The position numbers and the translations under genes were made by a program. The notes under the pieces are model-generated. The model was not told the origin of the DNA. It did not search any database and saw only the letters and a list, made by a program, of their open reading frames with translations. From Flavobacteriales bacterium (GTDB taxonomy: Bacteria > Bacteroidota > Bacteroidia > Flavobacteriales_F > PHOS-HE28), in NCBI GenBank assembly GCA_016716605.1, contig JADJWA010000001.1, forward strand, positions 1,984,001-2,048,000: DNA of 64,000 bases, given 5' to 3'. Below are positions 60,401 through 64,000 of the stretch, piece after piece. Position 1 is the stretch's first letter. Each line of letters begins with the position of its first letter.

Positions 60401-62645
60401 GCTGCAGGCACCGGGTGGGGTGGTCTCGTGGGACCCGCCTTCGATCTTCAGCATCAACGGCCTGCAGGACAGCACGGTGTTCTATTGGCGCTGCAGCCTG
60501 GACAGCAGTGCCACAGGCACGGGCCAATACAATTGGTACGAGCGTTCCTTCCAGTACATCCCGGATCGCTGGGGCTGGGGCCAGGCGCATTATTTCCAGT
60601 TCAAGAACAACACCTACGCCGGGATCCATTACGATCGTCCGCAGCGCGACTTCGACTTCGAGGAAAGCGTTCGCACCATCCGGGCGAGCGTGGTGGGCAA
60701 TCAGCCGAGCCCCGGAACAGGCTGGGGCCTGGAGCTATCAGCGGTTGATTATGGGGGCTGCATCGGACCGGCGGCGTGGCATGTGGCTGTGTTGGATCCG
60801 GCCACCATGGAGCCTTGGAACACATACTGGGTGAATGGTACCACCGGCCAGGTGTACAACGAGCAGAACCAGTTCGGCAACTTCAACAACAATGGGGCAT
60901 GCCGCAACAGGCCGGAGGCCTTCTTCGTCTTCCATGCCAACGAAGCCCAGCAGCTCGCCGGCATGCAGAACATGCTCAGCGCAGTCATCCCGGATGGCCA
61001 CCACGTGCTCATCTACACCTGGCGGCACCTCGATAAGTACGGCACCATCCAGAATGGGCCGGGACTCGAGGGCGTGCTAGAAACAGCCGGCCTGCCCTCC
61101 TTCGATGCCTTGCAGGACAGCGTGCCTTACATCTGCTACTTCCGCAAGGGCGATCCCAGCACCTTCCGCGACACCATCGCCACATCGCTCACGGAAGAGC
61201 TCGTGTTCAGCATTGCCGTGCAGACCGCCTTCGCGCAAGGCAACATCACTACCATGGATGCGGGCCCTGCTGCGAGCTGGCATGGGCTATATTGGAATGA
61301 GGTGCCGGCCTCATCCACCGACAGCACGCGCATCAAGGTGATTGGGTTCCCGCCAGGCAGCAACGTTGGCGTGCCCTTGCTCGACCTCGAAAGCCCGTTG
61401 GATGAGCTGCCGGACCTGGGTTCCGTGATCGATGCGCAGCAATACCCGGTCCTTCGCCTGCGCGGCACATTCCACGACAGCAATGCAAGCGATGCCGTGC
61501 CCGCGCAGCTGGAGCGCTGGCAACTGCTCTGCGATCCGGTGCCCGAATGCGCGATCCATCCTCCGCTGGGCCTGTACAGCGATCTGGAAGGCTACGCCGA
61601 AGGGCAGCTCGCGGGAGCTGCTGTCGCCGTGCAGAACATCAGCGCATTCGGCATGGACAGCCTGCTGATCGAAGGCTGGGTGGTGGATGCTGCGAACAAC
61701 CGTCGCCTGGTGCACAGCCGCGTGAACCCGCCTCTTCCTTCCGGGACCTGGGTGGTTGATACCATGCGGTTCAGCACCTTGGAAATGGGCGGATGGAACA
61801 CCCTGGTCGTGGAGGCGAATCCGCTCACCAGCAGCTCCGGGCGCCCGCACCAAGCCGAGCAGTACCACTTCAACAACATCGCGTATTGGCGCTTCGAGGT
61901 GGAGCAGGACGTGGAGAACCCGATCCTCGACATCACCTTTGACGGGCGGCACATCCTCAATGGTGACATCGTCTCCGCACGCCCGGAGATTCGCATCACC
62001 CTCGACGACGAGAACATCATCCGGCTCCTTGAATCGCCCGGGGACACGGTGAACTTCAAGGTCTTCCTCACCCGGCCCGATGGCAGCCAGGAGCAGGTCC
62101 GATTCCGCGATGGCGCAGGCAACGAGATCATGCGCTTCACCCCGGCCAATGGCCCCGAGAACATCGCGCGAATCGATTACCGGCCCGTCTTCAGCCTCGA
62201 TGGCAAGTACAACCTCACCGTGTTCGCCAATGACCTTTCGGGCAACCGCAGCGGTGACAACGACTACCAGGTGAACTTCGAGGTGATCAACCGGCCCACC
62301 ATCACTGAGGTGCTCAATTACCCGAACCCCTTCACCACCAGCACGCGCTTCGTCTTCACCGTGACTGGCCAGCAGCCGCCCACGCAGATGAAGATCCAGA
62401 TCATGACCATCACCGGCAAGGTGGTGCGCGAAGTGAGCGCTGCGGAGATCGGCCCGATGTACGTGGGGCGCAACATCACCGAATTCGCGTGGGACGGAAC
62501 CGACCAGTTCGGCGACCGGCTGGCGCGCGGCGTTTATCTCTATCGCGTGATGGCACGCCTCAATGGGGAGGAGATCGAGGTGCGCGAGACCCAGGCCTCA
62601 CAGTACTTCACCAAAGGCTTCGGCAAGATGTACCTGCTGCGCTGA
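57471..62645 (+). CDS. porU2: Type IX secretion system sortase, PorU2-like C25 peptidase
   Basis: A 1724-residue exported protein. Signal peptide to about 20 (SASFAQ); a central C25 (gingipain-type) peptidase domain with catalytic His673 (LAHAYSASFDI) and Cys703 (FGNSCYIGYI), 30 residues apart as in gingipains. Then CARDB-like and other beta domains and a T9SS-type C-terminal domain from about 1612 (ITEVLNYPNPFTTSTRFVF), ending in FTKGFGKMYLLR. PorU-type sortases remove cargo tails and attach the cargo at the cell surface. PorV-like partner overlaps upstream. Confidence 0.88.
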   Translation: MRRSLLLAVILLNLSASFAQQHGNEWIDYGRRYWRFDIWADGVYRIDSATLAQSGFPIGSVDARNLMLFGKEQLVPIYVHGEADGVLNSGDYIEFFAEKADGEVDKRMYPYPAANPNPYYSLYNDTLRYYLTWDDSGPANHIRPYANSDYDAHAPQAWGWNTAVQTFNLFYWIGLTIHELQLQGIGTSLSDMLEAEGFGGLPLFVTAPGVNDTQPVTVATPSPYQGTDAPDAEVVGTVGSQNNEGNGIFINHHTQWRYGPGGSIVGADTVYNGSRTMRGTFNMPASFLGPSTTITFHAPHDLTDGSQNQIGASNPSYLDWQVVSNARIRYARTFSVGGPGPVLFEAPSISDPLMRIDFSSFTGTPVVYAHGDSVRRVMPALNGSTWRSLFPRAPGAADTKVRVFAQESIQPVTALRPVGTNGFFTDFAALEVDSAMLIVTHGSLMGGAMAYAGYRQSSVRNPYNSLVADVDELYDQYGGGVPKHAYSIRAFCKHLLNAWSTQPRALFLIGKSINTWNGFSTTQRPSIRPNVGTNYARCLVPSYGYPSSDQAFTTGLLFEPRRMDIPVGRLSATSNTDVLSYLAKVQATEQQPVAIWQKNVLHFAGGFTPGEISSHANSLAFLGAIAADSLMGANVVPFRKQSSAVISQASADSVRSFIEDPDKGTSLLTFLAHAYSASFDITIDEPQNYQWAGKHPMVFGNSCYIGYIHDNGVPSASEKWVLTPNAGPIAFLAASEQGYTNLLMSYANPWYESLSRLNQGGTIGEHMKHAGLTSQQLWNINLTRWNAQNFALQGDPTLTLNQHKLPDYTVAPNRILVEPATITADLDSFTVHVIVENQGRALQNSISVELTRTRSNGGVSQHYQTLTNVYLRDTAVFRLPVLGFAGGQGPNQLAVRVDLEPNLVPELIDDANNQTAISVFISSGDLVPVWPYDYAIVPDPQMTLKASTGDPFAPLRTYVFQVDTTDLYNSPIMQSASLQAPGGVVSWDPPSIFSINGLQDSTVFYWRCSLDSSATGTGQYNWYERSFQYIPDRWGWGQAHYFQFKNNTYAGIHYDRPQRDFDFEESVRTIRASVVGNQPSPGTGWGLELSAVDYGGCIGPAAWHVAVLDPATMEPWNTYWVNGTTGQVYNEQNQFGNFNNNGACRNRPEAFFVFHANEAQQLAGMQNMLSAVIPDGHHVLIYTWRHLDKYGTIQNGPGLEGVLETAGLPSFDALQDSVPYICYFRKGDPSTFRDTIATSLTEELVFSIAVQTAFAQGNITTMDAGPAASWHGLYWNEVPASSTDSTRIKVIGFPPGSNVGVPLLDLESPLDELPDLGSVIDAQQYPVLRLRGTFHDSNASDAVPAQLERWQLLCDPVPECAIHPPLGLYSDLEGYAEGQLAGAAVAVQNISAFGMDSLLIEGWVVDAANNRRLVHSRVNPPLPSGTWVVDTMRFSTLEMGGWNTLVVEANPLTSSSGRPHQAEQYHFNNIAYWRFEVEQDVENPILDITFDGRHILNGDIVSARPEIRITLDDENIIRLLESPGDTVNFKVFLTRPDGSQEQVRFRDGAGNEIMRFTPANGPENIARIDYRPVFSLDGKYNLTVFANDLSGNRSGDNDYQVNFEVINRPTITEVLNYPNPFTTSTRFVFTVTGQQPPTQMKIQIMTITGKVVREVSAAEIGPMYVGRNITEFAWDGTDQFGDRLARGVYLYRVMARLNGEEIEVRETQASQYFTKGFGKMYLLR

Positions 62646-62727
62646 CCACGGCGCCGATCGGCATGCTCGGGTCCGAGGCGTCCTGAGGCAGTCGGAGGTC
62701 CGGGTATTGCAGTTCCAATCGGCTGCA

Positions 62728-62735
62728 TACATTTG
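62728..62735 (+). promoter_or_regulatory. -7 promoter element (TACATTTG) for tRNA-Glu
   Basis: An exact TAnnTTTG match 28 bases before the tRNA, with TTG at 62707-62709 as -33 element and 18 bases between. Useful internal control: a clear promoter for a non-coding gene. Confidence 0.65.
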
Positions 62736-62762
62736 CGGCCCCTCGGGGGATTTTGATTTCAT

Positions 62763-62834
62763 GGCCCGTTCGTCTAGGGGTTAGGACGCGTCCCTTTCAC
62801 GGATGAAACAGGGGTTCGATTCCCCTACGGGCTA
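62763..62834 (+). tRNA. tRNA-Glu (anticodon TTC)
   Basis: Acceptor stem GGCCCGT/ACGGGCT (first pair G:U), D-arm with TCTAGGGGTTAGGAC, anticodon loop CCCTTTCACGG carrying TTC, T-arm GGGGTTCGATTCCCC. The CCA is not encoded, as common in Bacteroidota. Confidence 0.95.
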
Positions 62835-63178
62835 CACCGGATCGCCGGAACCTCAGCAATAGCAAGGGTCTCCGGCGATTGGCTTTTCCAGGTTGCCGGT
62901 TCGGGCGTCGGTTCCTGCGTAGCGCAGGGCCCCGCGGCCCCACTCAGCACAGGCAAGGGCAATTCGCTGGTTCGCGCATCGCTTCAGATTCGGACTACGG
63001 TGTCCAGGTGCCGCGCATGGGAGCCCCAATTGCAAAGGCAACGGCTCGCCCATGACCCAGACCGGACGAGCTGCCGGGACACTTGCACGACAGTAATAAG
63101 CGGAATCATCCCACAGCCTGCCGACCGGTGAAAGTGGAAGCGTACAGGTTGTACGACCGCCCGTGCGGCCACCATTGC
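62835..63178. other. 344-base intergenic region
   Basis: Starts with an imperfect hairpin (ATCGCCGGA at 62841-62849 pairs with TCCGGCGAT at 62871-62879), probably the tRNA terminator. Frames on both strands here lack family similarity and look spurious. Nothing else seen. Confidence 0.5.
62841..62879 (+). terminator. Terminator candidate after tRNA-Glu
   Basis: A perfect 9-bp stem ATCGCCGGA/TCCGGCGAT with an inner ACC/GGT pairing, followed by GGCTTTTCC. Confidence 0.55.
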
Positions 63179-64000
63179 TCAAGCGAACCGGATCGCCTTG
63201 GCCGGCGCGATCCGCGTGACCAGCATGCTGGGCCCGATGAGGGCAAGGACGCACACGACCAACGTGCCCACGTTGAGCGCAACGATGGGGAGCAATTCGA
63301 GGTCAACCACCACGCGGTCCATGTAATACGTCTCAACGGGCAGCTTCACGAACGCGAATCGTTGCTGCACCAAGGCGAGGCCGATACCCAGCAGGTCGCC
63401 GAGCACGATACCTGCTCCGAGGATATAGGCTGCATTGGCCAGGAAGATCCTGCGGATGGCACCGTTCGAAGCGCCCAGGGCCTTCAAGGTGCCGATCATG
63501 GGCGTGCGTTCGAGGATGATGATCAGCAGTGCGCTGGTCATGTTGATGATGGCCACGATCACCATGAGCACGATGATCACCACCACATTCTTGTCGAGCA
63601 GCTCCAGCCAGGCGAAGATCTCCGGGAAGCGGTCACGCACGCTGAGCGATCGAAGATTGCTGGGCAGGTAAGCGGTATATACCAGGTCATCGAACCGCTG
63701 CAGGTCCTCGAAGCGGTCGAGCACCACCTCGAACCCACCGCAATACTTGTGGTAGCTGCCACCGCTTCCGCTGCGCTCGACACGGATTCTGTTCACCTCC
63801 AGATCGGTGCCCAGGCTGCTGATATGCGGCATGATCCGGTCAGGGGAGATGCGTACCGTGGCCGTATCTGGGATGGTGCGGTCGGCATCACTTACGATGA
63901 GCGTGAAGCTCGTGTCGCGCGGGGCTCTGCCCAGCGGCGCATGCGGGAAGTTGGGCACATGGCGCTCGTAGAGCTGCACGCGATGCGGCCCTGGTCCTTT
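63179..64000 (-). CDS. FtsX-like ABC transporter permease, C-terminal part (runs off the window)
   Basis: Permease of the FtsX/MacB/LolE type; frame open from the window edge (63979 is an internal ATG). Four membrane segments: VIIVLMVIVAIINMTSALLI, the conserved MIGTLKALGASNGAIRRIFL stretch, a second pair in GAGIVLGDLLGIGL and VALNVGTLVVCVLAL, ending IAPAKAIRFA. The periplasmic domain precedes these. Might be a lipoprotein-releasing or macrolide-type exporter; its ATPase and N-terminus are outside the window. Confidence 0.85.
   Translation of the reverse strand, partial: KGPGPHRVQLYERHVPNFPHAPLGRAPRDTSFTLIVSDADRTIPDTATVRISPDRIMPHISSLGTDLEVNRIRVERSGSGGSYHKYCGGFEVVLDRFEDLQRFDDLVYTAYLPSNLRSLSVRDRFPEIFAWLELLDKNVVVIIVLMVIVAIINMTSALLIIILERTPMIGTLKALGASNGAIRRIFLANAAYILGAGIVLGDLLGIGLALVQQRFAFVKLPVETYYMDRVVVDLELLPIVALNVGTLVVCVLALIGPSMLVTRIAPAKAIRFA

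Noticed and set aside
62853..63254. Small minus-strand open frame downstream of the tRNA
   Set aside because: It overlaps the FtsX-like gene frame, has biased composition and no signal or motif.
1..64000. Prophage, IS element, integrase, CRISPR or rRNA
   Set aside because: No transposase, integrase, capsid/tail, cas or rRNA sequence was recognised on either strand.

Overview
The window is a GC-rich chromosomal segment of a Bacteroidota bacterium, most likely an uncultured high-GC member of the Flavobacteriales. This placement is inferred from lineage hallmarks. There are five secreted proteins with type IX secretion (T9SS) C-terminal tails and a PorV-like plus PorU2-like sortase pair. A SusC-type carboxypeptidase-regulatory/DUF5686 barrel and a kynureninase/kynurenine monooxygenase pair are also present. 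At least eleven sites match the Bacteroidota -7 promoter element TAnnTTTG (here TAnnTTYG), and start codons lack purine-rich ribosome binding sites. No prophage, IS element, integrase or CRISPR array was seen; the content is chromosomal with a few accessory modules.

Layout. 1-10.9 kb: folate and shikimate genes (fhs, aroA, aroB), two T9SS cargo proteins (one with an S74 intramolecular chaperone), proline dehydrogenase, prfB, and fumC overlapping a short secreted acetolactate-decarboxylase-like gene. 11.7-21.5 kb: a 13-gene minus-strand operon for inorganic sulfur, reading in transcription order ArsR regulator, TauE exporter (frameshifted), CstB-like persulfide dioxygenase/rhodanese, two YeeE/YedE half transporters, membrane-anchored TsdA-like dihaem cytochrome, Tat-exported SoxB-like hydrolase, exported DsrE-like protein, OprD-like porin, rhodanese, small Cys-rich membrane protein, thioredoxin and rhodanese lipoprotein. 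21.6-26.2 kb: rnd, manC, SprT-like and a small lipoprotein, divergent from mlaE-mlaF. 26.3-35.1 kb: three tandem paralogous T9SS cargo genes and gcvP. 35.2-39.8 kb: two membrane/exported proteins, kynU-kmo and a frameshifted small membrane gene. 39.8-40.5 kb: a toxin-antitoxin pair. 40.6-53.9 kb: outer-membrane proteins, a propeller-barrel protein, an M20 peptidase, recQ and tatC-DUF5686-lptB. 53.9-64 kb: a membrane protein, purS, pssA, porV-like/porU2, tRNA-Glu and a partial FtsX-like permease.

The most interesting part is the sulfur operon. It appears to join a cst-like persulfide module (regulator, TauE, CstB-like enzyme) to a periplasmic thiosulfate module (SoxB-like, TsdA-like) without SoxYZ, SoxAX or SoxCD genes in the same operon. 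Sulfur carriers could be the exported DsrE-like protein, thioredoxin and the rhodaneses. Its promoter carries an ATAGCTAT palindrome overlapping the -7 box immediately before a cysteine-containing ArsR regulator. Function is inferred from protein families and gene order; no database search could be run.
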